From Channallabes apus (Eukaryota; Chordata; Actinopteri; Siluriformes; Clariidae): DNA of 64,000 nt. A program made the translations under genes and the position numbers. The stretch covers positions 8,839,579 through 8,903,578 of the forward strand of contig CM060115.1 of the NCBI GenBank assembly GCA_030522415.1, in the 5' to 3' direction. The notes beneath the pieces were generated by a model, which did not search any database, was not told where the DNA came from, and was given only the letters and a program-made list of their open reading frames with translations. This document shows positions 44,950-56,195 of this stretch, one piece after another; position 1 is the first letter of the stretch, and every line of letters begins with the position of its first letter.

Positions 44950-45290
44950 CAGTAGTACCTCGACATATGAACTTTGCTTCAAAAATTTCCACCTTAAGAA
45001 ATGAAATTTTGCAAGAAATTTGGCTCGGCATGCAAAGCATTTTCGGCATACGAGCGAACGAACTGATCCGAACCAAACACCCGCTAATGTTCGGATCAGT
45101 TCCCCGTTCAAAATTGGTTTCCGTCAGTGGAAACCCAAACGAAGCGAGTTCACATATTTCTTTGTGATTTTTTTATGCATTTTGTATATGCAAGATTTAG
45201 TGAAGACAAAGCACAATGGGTCCCAAGAGCGTTAGCAAGAACGGTAGTAAGAAGAAAAGGGAGCCACTTTCAATGGGAAAATTTAAGAAC
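44950..45290 (+). mobile_element. Tigger/pogo-like element, 5' part only
   Basis: The end CAGTAGTACCTCGACATATG follows TA (44948-44949). The leader matches the copies at 9.1 and 12.7 kb (GCAAGATTTAGTGAAGAC). ATG at 45216 starts MGPKSVSKNGSKKKREPLS, the Tigger transposase N-terminus. Similarity stops at about 45290. Confidence 0.65.
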
Positions 45291-45344
45291 TATACCGCTG
45301 TATAGTGTACTGTACATACTGTACACTGTATACTGTACATGTTG

Positions 45345-45664
45345 ATGTTCTATAGGGATCTTGCCAGCCTAACCGAGATGATAGCCAACTGTTTGCAGTG
45401 TGTGAGTGTGTGTGTGTTCTGTCACTCTGACAGTAATACAGCTGGAAGTTCATTTCATCACACATGCAATGAAAGAAAAATGTTACTTCGCTACTAGACA
45501 CACGTCAGAGCATCTGCTAGCTGAGGAACTGTTACAGTTTAAAGATGAGTAAGACAAGTTCAAGTGACTAGGAATGGGGAAAAAAAACCCTCAAGGTGAC
45601 AGTGAAAAACATCACGTTACAGATACAGCTTGCTAAGAACGGTCTAGAGCCGTCTGATGTGTCA
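45345..45664. other. No gene recognised
   Basis: No coding region or element could be supported. Confidence 0.4.
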
Positions 45665-46178
45665 GTTATTAATAGGGCTGCACGATATTAGGAAAATATG
45701 CGATATGCGATATTGTTGTTGAATACTGCGATAACGATATTTCTTGCGATATAACATTTCCCTAGAGAAATGCATTTTTTATTATTATTATTGCCTAATT
45801 TTTTAAATTTATTTATTTATATGTAATGATCATACTAAAATAAACAGGTAATAGATATTCGTCTGATGTAATTAAATCTAATTCAGGCTAAAAAGAAACT
45901 ATATGTCAAGGAAGTTGCAAACACTATGAATGACTTAAAACCCTCAGCAGATATTCTGACTTCTGGTTTGCTGTTACTATAAACCTGCCAACACAATATG
46001 AATTACTTTCAAACATTACTTTTTATTTACGTGTAACCATACACTCATCAATAGTGTCTTAAAACAAGAGCATCTTTTAAACTAAATATTCTCTTTGGCT
46101 TGCCGATTTTTTTTTTTTTTTTTTTTTTTTAATAAAAATAAATATTATTAAACAAAAATTTAATTAAAAAATACTATT

Positions 46179-46181
46179 TGT

Positions 46182-46212
<31 letters not shown>

Positions 46213-46510
46213 TCTCGCTTCGCGACCGGCACTAGGACCCGGAAGTCATGCGGGCGCAAACCACCACATGCTTAGTCACTGAGTTCGCGCATGTCGGTTC
46301 AGATTGTTTACTTTCTGATTCGAGTGTGTTTATAGGACGCGGGTTAAATTTGTGTTTTTCCCTTGCTCCCCTTCTGTGAGATTAGGGGAGCAACCCGCTA
46401 ATGCGCGTGGTTTTCCTGCCTACTCGCTTGCTTCCGCTTTTGGGTTTACCGTGCACGCTACAAAAGGCTAACCGCTAAGTCTTCTGATCATCCCGGGTTA
46501 GTTCGCGACA
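46179..46510 (+). mobile_element. LTR-like segment related to the solo LTR at 35.2 kb
   Basis: Starts TGTCACAC, with the front expanded into a CA run (about 46182-46212), then CGCGACCGGCACTAGGACCC, shared with 35222-35586. It ends GTTCGCGACA after CACGCTACAAAAGGCTAAC, also shared. The 5-base flanks differ (CTATT, GAATT), so its duplication is decayed. Confidence 0.65.
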
Positions 46511-46534
46511 GAATTAAGTATAAAGATATAAATA

Positions 46535-46539
<5 letters not shown>

Positions 46540-46613
<74 letters not shown>
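46540..46613. repeat. (AT)n microsatellite, about 37 units
   Basis: Uninterrupted AT run inside the hAT element, self-complementary and prone to cruciforms and length change. Confidence 0.95.
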
Positions 46614-46616
<3 letters not shown>

Positions 46617-46748
46617 TTGGTCAAATTTAGACATACAAATGCTTGGCATATAAAGTATTTTTCGCAACTCTTTGTGATATGGTTATCGTGCATGCCATTA
46701 TCGCGATAACGTTATTTTTTCGATATATCGTGCAGCCTTAGTTATTAA

Positions 46749-47645
46749 TACAATAAACTTCTTCATTTAGATTTTAGATGGTTTTCTATTAATTGTGTTA
46801 AATATTAATTGTTATATTGCATATTCATTAATCTGTATACCTATACAGTATATCTGTGGACACTAAAAAAGTAGTAATCCGTCCTATTAAATATTAAACA
46901 AATGTATATACTCAACAGCCACTTTTTTTTTAATAATGAATAATTAATAATCTTCATTGTGTGGTAGCAGAACAGTCCTTACAATCATGCAGATCCAAGT
47001 CATGAGGTTCAGTTAAGGCCTCAACAGGATCTTTTGTCCAAATATATATTATGGAGAATAATTAAAAAAAAATTTTAGAAAAAAGTCTGATGAGAGTAGC
47101 CCAACTGTTTAGAGATGAATTAAAATCAATCGATTGCAAATTTCCTTAAAAATATATCACGGCATTTGTATAAAACACAAAGCATCTGCTGCAAATACTT
47201 GCATTTTACAAGAATATCGTTTGTTTTATATCTTGCTTTGTGCAGCAGAGGCAATATCGCCACCTACTGGACTGGAGTATGGAGCAGATGATTAGCGGGA
47301 ACTCTTTTTTTAATTGCTATGCACTGTATGAGGCATGACATTTAAACATTTAGATACCTTTAATCATTTTTTGTTTTACTTTAAAACCTGTAAGAGACAA
47401 ATCAGACAAAGTTACTGAATCAAAGCAAAGCGAAAAATCGCAACGCCCCAAAAAATTAATCAAATCCACAATCAACGTATGATACACAGAGCTGACAGGA
47501 ACGCTATGCTAACACAAACAACCACTCTTTACAACCATGGTGAGCAGAAAAGCATCTCAGAACGCACAACATGGTAAATCAAAACATAGTCCTGAATAAG
47601 GACCCAGAGACGACCACAACATCAGGTTCTACTCCAACAGGAATC
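46749..47645. other. No gene recognised
   Basis: AT-rich sequence with no support for a gene. Confidence 0.45.
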
Positions 47646-47648
47646 TAA

Positions 47649-48252
47649 TGCCTCTTTTCCACTGCATAGAACGGCACGACACGGTTCAGTACAGCTTACT
47701 TCGGTTCGGCGCAGTTTGGCTCGGTTTGCGCTTCCACTGCAGTTTAGTAACGCTTTAGAGTGGGCGGGATTACTCACATGTCGTTTTAGTCGCGGCGCCT
47801 CTACTGCCGTGACGTCATCGTAAACGCGCCACAAACAAACACACAACAATGGAGCATATCGACGGCATGGTGTTCTTCATTCTCGGCATGTGGATGTTTT
47901 TAACAGCGAGACGAAGGAGTTTGTTTCAAAAGAGGCTGATGGCAGCCAAAGAAAATTTTTGGTTAATACAAAAAGGTGCGTCCGGTCCTTCTCTGGCTGT
48001 TCTAAATATAGCGGTTCTGTTGTGTCTCGTGCCGCAAGTTCGGTGACGCAGTAATGACGATTTTCTCCGGCCAATCAGTGACCAGCAGAGTTTACACGTC
48101 ACGTTTTGGCAACGGTTCGGCGCGCTTGGAACCTCGGCTGAGGTGGTACTAAAAAAAGGACCAGGTACCAGGTACTGTTCCCAGTGGAAAACCCCCCAAA
48201 AGTGAGTTGAACTGAACCATGTCGTGCCGTACTATGCAGTGGAAAAGCGCCA
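47649..48252. mobile_element. PIF/Harbinger-type miniature element, 604 bp
   Basis: The 3-bp duplication TAA (47646-47648, 48253-48255) flanks inverted ends (TGCCTCTTTTCCACTGCATA against TGGCGCTTTTCCACTGCATA), continuing into ACGGCACGACA on both sides. A 3-bp TWA duplication and such ends fit PIF/Harbinger. A solo right end of the same family lies at 55558-55650. Confidence 0.85.
47849..48046 (+). CDS. Small open frame in the Harbinger element
   Basis: 65 codons from ATG, starting MEHIDGMVFFILGMWMFLTA, a hydrophobic stretch, followed by basic RRRSLFQKRLMAAKENFW. The function is not recognised. It may be a leftover of the first exon of the autonomous element's gene or a captured host piece. 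The GC-rich DNA upstream (47760-47845, with TGACGTCA) could serve as a promoter. Expression is not shown. Confidence 0.3.
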   Translation: MEHIDGMVFFILGMWMFLTARRRSLFQKRLMAAKENFWLIQKGASGPSLAVLNIAVLLCLVPQVR

Positions 48253-48255
48253 TAA

Positions 48256-49519
48256 GACTACACTATACCACTGACTTACATCACCTCGACAGGAGAAGAC
48301 TGGAAAAGGACACATGTGAGGTCCTCTGTGCTTTTTCTTTGCCTGTTTTTTTTTTTTTTATTCAGCATCTAGTTATCGATGTTTCAATTATGCAAGACAT
48401 CATAACACAGTGAGGAAAATCAGCTGCACAGTACATCAGCAGGATGGTTGCAATCAATATACTATTATTTCTGAAGAATTAGTCACTTCTGATTAAAACA
48501 GTTTTGTTTTATTGCCTAAATATCTCTAAAACGATGTAGCCCACCAAATTTCATATTACATACAGTATTACATCTGCGTCTCCAGATATACTGAAATGGT
48601 CAAATAAATCAACAGTTTTGGGGATGTATGAGGATACCATACAATATCAATCAGAAAGATTCATCTTGTACAGCAGTTTGAGCTGCTCGGCAGCAAACGA
48701 GCAGCTCCTAGCTGAAACCGTGTTCCCTGTATAAAATGTCACTTATGCGCCATCTTCCCCACCATGCCTCGAGCATTGAGAACCCAGGAGAAGAAGATGA
48801 AATCCACAACAATGTGTTCATGCTCTAGTTTAACTCATGACACAATAACGCCAAAAGAGGAATGGAAATTAGGCCTGGAATGTTGTTTCTCAACAAAAAA
48901 AACACCACACAATAATACATACTGTGTATATATTTTTGATGTCGGAAAAGTGCCATGAATAAATGTAGGCAAAATACAGACAATAGAGCTTTTCTTTCAA
49001 TTCTTAACAATAGGAGTAAACTGGCCAGGTTCTCCCAGTGGACCGATGTTGATCTGTATGGTGGTGTAAGCTTGAGATATGGTTTGCATTAAAAAAAATA
49101 AAAAGGCTAGCCTTAAAAATAAAACGCACTGAATATTCGATGAAGGACTCAGTCATGATATCAGCAGTTTGGAATAATGATGTCCAGACTGCCTTTTGAA
49201 AAATGCATGAATAGGGATTTATTTTTTTTTAAAAATAGATAAAATAGCTTCAGGGAAGCATGCTTTGCCTTCGAAATATCGCAAACACTTAATATCTACT
49301 GTATATGAAGTTCCAGAAAACACCAAGGGGATATAAATAAAAAATTAATAAAAAAAACATCACCTACAAACTGTTCAAACCAATTAATGTATCTAAGATT
49401 CATTATACAAGTACATCTGGCATACTTACCTAAAGGCAATACAGGATGCCTTGTTCGATTATGAAAACGTATTGTAGAGTACAGGTGCTAAAAAAAAAAA
49501 GCGTTCTCCAGAGGATAAG
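48256..49519. other. No gene recognised
   Basis: AT-rich sequence. Short frames have no domain. Confidence 0.45.
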
Positions 49520-49790
49520 GTGACAAACCTGGAACACCTTGTAGCAGATGCTGCAAATTGAGATCAGACCAAATGAGGTGGTTTGGGCAACTTACAAAGA
49601 TGCCCCCATCGGCTGCCAACATAAGCTCTATCAGATATATCTGAAGTACAGTAGATCCAGGACGTGGCTGGCGAGAATGTATCTCACAACATCTGGAGAT
49701 CCTCCAGTTGGAACTAGAATCTGTGGCTTGGGAAATCTGGACTGACCTTCTCAACATGTTGCCACCACAACACCCAGGGAAAATGAACAA
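49520..49790 (+). pseudogene. Possible LINE 3'-end relic
   Basis: GAGGTGGTTTGGGCAACTTA, CCAGGACGTGGCTGGCGAGA, ATGTATCTCACAACATCTGG and TGTTGCCACCACAACACCCA follow, in order, the end of a fish non-LTR retrotransposon that I recall as (GAGGTGG.TCGGGCATCTG ... CTG.TGCCCCCGCGACCC). Decayed; no open reverse transcriptase. Confidence 0.4.
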
Positions 49791-52369
49791 ATGTTTAGCA
49801 TGGAGGATGTATTTGCCTAACATCTAACCACTCCCAAGTCTCATCTTATTTCCTATCCCTGCAATCGCTGCTTAGGAAGATCTGCCATCCATCATTAGCC
49901 CAGTAAGGTTTTCAGCGGTCTGGCAGGCACACCACAGTTTCCCATTAGTGATTTTTTTAGACCAGATGAATAAATTGATGAATAATTAATGAGTCGGGTG
50001 GCTTCATCCAATTACAGAGCACTAAGCAGCTGCTACTTCATTCAATCATAGAGCAAGTAAATCCAGTAAATGATGGTGGATTGATAGTGGAGAGACACCT
50101 GATCCCCTGGCGGAGGGTATTTTACAAAACGATAAACAGATACAAAAAAAAAAAAAAAGCTTGCGATTGATCTGTGCTTCAGACATGATGTATTCAACCA
50201 AAAATGGAAAAGGCCAAACTATTAAAGCCTGGATACACATCTAACATGACTACAAACAGTTATCTTTCAATGCTCATCCATTACGGCTTAATTTATGCCT
50301 ATGAATAAATCATCCATTTGAAATGCTTATGTTTCAGAATGGTGTGTCAAATTACCATGGACTCTACAAAGATGAGACATCCCAGCTGAAATTCCTTTTT
50401 TCTTTACATCCATTTCTTGATTTAATTCAAAAGTAATTTATACTAACACATGCTGTACTGAACGCCTTGGTTTGGTCTCGTCCCCAAACGGTTTACTTAA
50501 CTCCATGACACCAGCCTGCAATTTTTAAAGAATCCTGCCCTCGATGCAGCAGTAACAAAGCATGAATGGGGCTTGGAAACAGTCAATTAAGACACCACTG
50601 TCAAATAATTGAAGCATGCATTGGTCTATTGTGCACCAATGGGGTCAGGGTGAAAGCTGTTTGCAGTCACAATGGTGCTTGGGGTGGTCTGGGAGCCGGA
50701 GGGCAAGTTCATCCCTATTCACATGCTCGCGAAGGGGAGGGCGAGTCTGATTGCTTTTCAACAGGAGACGAGGAACAAAACAGGATGAAGTGTGTGTCTC
50801 CGTCAGCTTAAGGCTCCAGCTCCGGGGTCCTTTTCTGTGGGGCTCAATGGAAAGCTTCAGAAGCGTTCCATGCATATTTTCTTTTTGTAAATAGCATAAT
50901 AAATACATTAGAATTAACACTTAATCCAAAAATGGAACAAAATGAGGATCTATCTAAGAATGCAACCTAAAACATGAACATTAAAGTCCATAATAATAAT
51001 AATAAGAAGAAGAAGAAGGTTATTGAAGAGGATTTTCAGTGCAACTGTAACAACAAAGCTAATACAAACTAAGATAGTCTACTCACATGTACTTACTCAA
51101 TTTCACTAAATCCCAACCTTGTTCTTTCAGCTTAGAGACTATAATTTCATCCTTTTAGCACAATTAGCAAGATTTTGAAATGAATTTCAGTCATGTATCA
51201 TGTTAAATTGATACAACTTTTTAAAATAGTCAATAGTTAGTTTCAGAAACTCAATACAATACAATATAAATGTTAGCTAGCACATTTATTTTTGTGTTTG
51301 TTTTAAGAGCGAAACTCTACCATACAAGTTTTGAACAGAACTAAGATGTCTGAGCTAAGCATTTTACCTTTTACACTGGACTAAAATATTTTTGCAACTA
51401 AACTTGTTCTTTGTTTTAAAGGCTAACAACACAATTAACAATCTTTTTTTATTTACATTCTAGTTTTCCAGAGCTAGCAATGAGATTAGCATATCAGTAA
51501 GTATTGACAATTTGTTAAGTAGCATTAGTAAATTTAGCTACACTTTTCACCTTCTTGCCTTTTTTCCAGATAATTGAATGGACTTTGCAAGTTTTTGGAG
51601 CACATTTCAGTCACAGCAGGTAAAAAAAATAAATACTAAAATGATGACAGAGTAGTATATTAGCAAACTTGTGCAACATTTTCCTTTTTATGAGCTTAAA
51701 GCAAAAATTAGCATGAGAAGGCTTTCCTTTCTTTTCCCACAGCTAGCATGAATGCTAACATAACACAACTTATTATGAATCTAAATATAGCATAGGATAA
51801 CACACTTAACTACATGATTTAAGTTTTCTAAACACTTGTTAGGTTCTTGTAACTTGTGACACAATTACTAGACAGAATATGTAAATTATTTTTTTACCAG
51901 CTATTATTTTTAGTTATTGTTTTTGCTTGGCAAATTTGCATCGCTAATCACTTAGTTTACATGCTAATCCTGTAGTGTATGGCAAACACAACAAATTAGT
52001 GAGGTAAATATAACAAATTAATGATAATCGTTTCCTGTTCATCGAGACTTACTATAGGTTGCAGCAAAATTAACATCTTTCAATTCATTTTTAGCGATGA
52101 AATACATAAATAACAATAAAATAGCTGAATAAATGTATCTACAAACTTTATGTATTTACAAACTCAGTTAACCAGTAAATCGATTTCAAGGCAACTATAA
52201 GACATCATGATTGTTTTTAATCTAGAGTATTACCGCAGCAAGACTTTTAAAAATAATTTTAGTGCTAACATGAACAATAAGAACAGTGTTGATAAATTAA
52301 GCATAAATTAAACCATTTGAAATTGTTACCCTATATCTTTGACATTACAAGCGTACTTATTTGCTGCTA
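49791..52369. other. No gene recognised
   Basis: A long AT-rich stretch. No element ends, exons or tandem arrays were seen. Confidence 0.45.
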
Positions 52370-52870
52370 CTGTATAGTACATACTGTATAGCACACTTAG
52401 GTGTTACACATATAGCACACTTAGGTTCTACCGTGGTACATACTATGGTACAGTAGTACAGTGCATGTAATGTATTATGGTACCATAGTACAGTACGATT
52501 CAATACACACCAAGATACTGTCAAGCATATGCTATACACTACATCTTTATCTACCATAATGGTAACATTTATATAGTGTGTACTAATATACATACATATG
52601 TATGTAACATTAATTCAGTATCATAGTGTATTACTATTAGTGTAACTCTTACTGTTAGATACAACATGGTACTGTGTACCATCACGGTATCCAATGAAGT
52701 GCCACAGCACCTATCATGGTATTCACCAAATATGGTGGTACATACCATAATACTACCATTGTACCCACTGATGTTCCAGTGTTCATACTATGGTAATTTC
52801 TGAAGTACCACAGCGGCATCATGGTATTCGATGGTATAGTTAGCCATAGTACTTTTGTACATAGTAAATT
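52370..52870. repeat. Palindrome-rich GGTACCATAGTAC repeat
   Basis: Dense in TATGGTACC/GGTACCATA-type words, with the same flavour as 16713-17440 but without the long ordered match seen between that copy and 26575-26865. Confidence 0.5.
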
Positions 52871-54252
52871 TTCTACAAATCTTCAGCAAACTACATAGCT
52901 TTTGTTTGTGTGAAACCAGTACGGCAGGTTAGCAGGACCCAGTGTTAGGCGACGCAAGTTACAATGCAAGCAATTTAAATGCCCATGCCTTTGTCACAAG
53001 TCTTTCAGACTACCTTGTAGAGGCAACATGACTAAACTTGCTATCATGCTAAATGCCATCGCCATTGTGCGTCATTTTAGTTTATGTCTGTAATCGAGAA
53101 CTCTAATTGTGTTAGCAAGACAAAGATTAACGATGCAGGGTCATGCGGCACGTGTCTCTGGCTTGTGATATAAGCTCAGCTGGAGATATATCAAGATTAT
53201 ATGGCAAACATACAGTAATGCGAAAACCTGCTCCATGCTCTGGTCCGTACAAATGCTGCATGCTTCTCCAGAACAATCGTGCTCATGCCGTCCAAGTGTC
53301 TCCACCATCATCATCATCATCATTGCCCAAAGACAGAAAGAAGTAGACACTGTTCTATTCTAAACCTTGTACAAGCCTGTGACCCCTATCTCCATAAACC
53401 CCATTATCCTGTGAGTGCTGCTCAACGTCCTGCTCCCCACCCCACCCCCAGCGGCTCCCTCATTTGGTTCGGTCAGTGCATCCCCAGACCACAATGCCTT
53501 TCTGTCTGCCTGGGAGATCTTTATGGAGGACGAGGAGGCGCTGGGTTTCACTTCCACTTCACAAAACACGCCACACAAAGGACAAGCTGTTATTCTTCGC
53601 AGCCACCCAGTGCTGGTTTTATAGGGAAAACCCAACAAACACTACAGTGTGTGACAGAGAAGAATGGCTCCCAGTGTTCACTCCAACAGTGCTCACCCCT
53701 TCTGTCTTAAAATATTATTTCAGCCCCCAACTAGTCCTGAAGTACTCCTGGACTCTTCATCACGCCCTGACAGCACACAACTCCTTCTAGCGGTCCTGCT
53801 CCTGTTCTGGCATTATATGAAACCTTTCATAATGTAGATTGTTCTACAGTATTAACAGTAAGAATAAACAAATATGTTGTTTTCTAATAAATAAAATGCC
53901 TGACTATAATAGAAGAATACATTTTGGGGCATGCTGCTATAAGACACTTAAAACTACAATAAGAAATGAACTTCACACTGCGTGATCTATGATTATTTTC
54001 CTATAATGGCACACCTGCAAGGCGTTATATATATATAATATTCCGCATTTGATTGCTTTATTCCATCACTTTTATTCCGACTACGGTTGAGAAACCTCAG
54101 ACACACTTCGAGTGTAGTCCCCGCCTGAGCGACTCGGCCGTGCCACGTTTACATGCTTCTCAAGCTCTGCCCATGCAGCCGTCACCCAGCTGACATTCAG
54201 CGTTCACGCATCCGAGAGCAGCGCAGCTGACCTGTGGCGCAGCCCTGTCATA
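52871..54252. other. No gene recognised with confidence
   Basis: GC-richer patches at 53400-53620 carry overlapping frames on both strands, but none shows a domain. An ATC/CAT run lies near 53307-53325. Confidence 0.4.
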
Positions 54253-54334
54253 ATGGCAGAGGGAGAAAACAGCGAAGAACGAAGGCAAAAGGAACAAGAC
54301 GGAAGAAAGTGTGGTGGTGGTGGGTGTCTGGGAG
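54253..54334 (+). other. Candidate first coding exon of a host gene
   Basis: ATG at 54253 has A at -3 and G at +4. It opens MAEGENSEERRQKEQDGRK and a glycine-rich end, and stops at a consensus donor (GGAG, then GTGAGC at 54335). Upstream DNA (54100-54250) is GC-rich with CpGs. No matching downstream exon was found, so this is a weak call. Confidence 0.15.
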
Positions 54335-55066
54335 GTGAGCTTACGGCTTAAATCAAGACAACCTCAATCGATTCTGCTTCGGAAAATTGGTCTCCGGCCG
54401 CATTACAATTTCATATAAAAAGTGTAAGGAAAAAATTTAATCATATGATTATACTAATGCATACTGGAGCATACTGATCACAGATCGTAGTGTAACCATG
54501 AGGTCATCAATCTTCTTTGAGTGAAGAATAGCTTTGATCATTGTTATGATGTACTGTACGTGCGCATTCATGCTGATAATATGTCAATGGTTAAATTACA
54601 GAAAGTCCTGTACTTCTACTCTTGTAGCGGCAAGAGAAAACAAGATCAAAAATCTTTGGCCAACGATTAAGTGAAACTTGCTGATGTGGCAACAAGTGAA
54701 ATTAACAAAGAAGAACATCCCCAGATGTGTGCACGCACACAGAGAGTACAAAGCGGAGGCGGACTGGGGGACTCACGCGTTGTGTCTTATTCAATGAAAA
54801 CCTTGAGTACTTATGTACAGACTCTTCTGCAAAAGTCGTTAATACATTTTATCTATTTAATTTTTACTCATAATTGCTGCCATGCTTGCTTATTTTAAGG
54901 TTTCTCTACTTTTTCCAACGCACTGTTTCTGGGTCCGGAACTTTAAAGTAATTGCCCTAGAATACCCCTTTTGTGGAAGTGTAGAATCAGAACACGGGGA
55001 CAAAAAATGTCCATGTTTTGGCCCTTAACAAGCATTTCCAACAGGCATTTCCGGCAAACAAAATAA
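54335..55066. other. No gene recognised
   Basis: AT-rich sequence. If the candidate exon is real, this would be intron. Confidence 0.4.
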
Positions 55067-55080
55067 GGGGAATAATATAT

Positions 55081-55456
55081 TCATTCATTCATCTTCTATA
55101 CCGCTTAATCCTGTGTTCAGGGTCGCGGGGGACCTGGAGCCTATCCCAGGAGACTTCGGGCACTAGGCGGGGTACACCCTGGACAGGGTGCCAATCCATC
55201 GCAGGGCACACACACATACACATACTCACACACCCAATCACACACTACGGGCAATTTTTAGGAATGCCAATTAGCCTAACCTGCATGTCTTTGGACTGTG
55301 GGAGGAAACCGGAGTACCCGGAGGAAACCCACCAAGCACGGGGAGAACATGCAAACTCCATGCACACAGAGACGGGAATCGAGCCTGGCCGGGGAATCGA
55401 ACCCAGACCCTGGAGGTGCAAGGCGACAGTGATAACCACTACACCACCGTGCCGCC
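55081..55456 (-). repeat. SINE family b, full length, recent
   Basis: Complete inverted copy from TTCATTCATTCATCTTCTAT to CACCACCGTGCCGCC, with a perfect 13-bp duplication GGGAATAATATAT (55068-55080 and 55457-55469). Confidence 0.93.
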
Positions 55457-55557
55457 GGGAATAATATATGTAAGATATATTAATTCACAATGACACTCAA
55501 TATAGCCGTTAACCGCTAATGGCTAACTTACAGTAGCTCCTGTTAAGAGCTACAGAC

Positions 55558-55650
55558 CATACTAAAAAAGGACCAGGTACCAGGTACTGTTCCCAGTGGA
55601 AAACCCCCCAAAAGTGAGCTGTACTGAACCGTGCCGTACTATGCAGTGGA
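55558..55650. mobile_element. Harbinger-type solo right end
   Basis: AAAAAAGGACCAGGTACCAG through CCGTACTATGCAGTGGAAAG is almost identical to 48149-48246, the right end of the element at 47649. The rest of the element is absent. Confidence 0.8.
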
Positions 55651-55929
55651 AAGACTCAATGGTTGCTTTTCAACAGTGGTTATTTGAACAAAATAATTAC
55701 AGCAAAGCTAAAATAGCTGTTAAGAGTAAGGCTATATAATCAAGTGCAAACTTCAATTGTTTCGGTTCAAATGCATTTCAGCAAGAGGCACCAAGCTAAC
55801 TTGACAACATGATTAATGATGAAACCTATTAAATCTAGCTACATATTTTAGCTTAGGTTACACTTAATTTAGTAAGTTAAAAATAATTACATCGCTAACA
55901 GACTGAGACAACTACTATTTCCATCCATC

Positions 55930-56195
55930 CAACTTGGGACGGTGGAGGCCAGTGGTGACCATTGCATGTATTCTCATTACTACGACTGTGGTAGGACCTC
56001 CAGTCAATACTCACACAAAACACGCAAATTTATAACATCAATTAGCCTAATCTGTATGTTTTGGATTGTGGGAGGAAATCACAGAACCCAGAGGAAACCC
56101 AGCACACTATGCACGCAGACCCCGAGGCGGGAATCGAACCCAGACCCTAGAGGTACACGGCAACAGTGCTAACCACTAAGCCAATGTGCCACCAA
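55930..56195 (-). repeat. SINE family b, diverged
   Basis: Inverted copy with ATCAATTAGCCTAATCTGTA, GAGGAAACCCAGC and GGCGGGAATCGAACCCAGAC, and a head ending GCCAATGTGCCACC. The tail is replaced by unrelated wording. Confidence 0.8.

Larger units (their letters stand above)
45673..46740. mobile_element. Non-autonomous hAT element, 1.07 kb, with nested inserts
   Basis: The 8-bp duplication GTTATTAA (45665-45672, 46741-46748) flanks inverted ends (TAGGGCTGCACGATAT against TAAGGCTGCACGATAT). GCGATAACG-type blocks recur inside both ends. The middle contains an LTR-like segment and a long AT repeat. There is no transposase. Confidence 0.88.

Noticed and set aside
53279..53790. Overlapping frames of 69-143 codons as a host gene
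   Set aside because: Frames occur on both strands in a GC-richer patch; no domain or splice-consistent structure.
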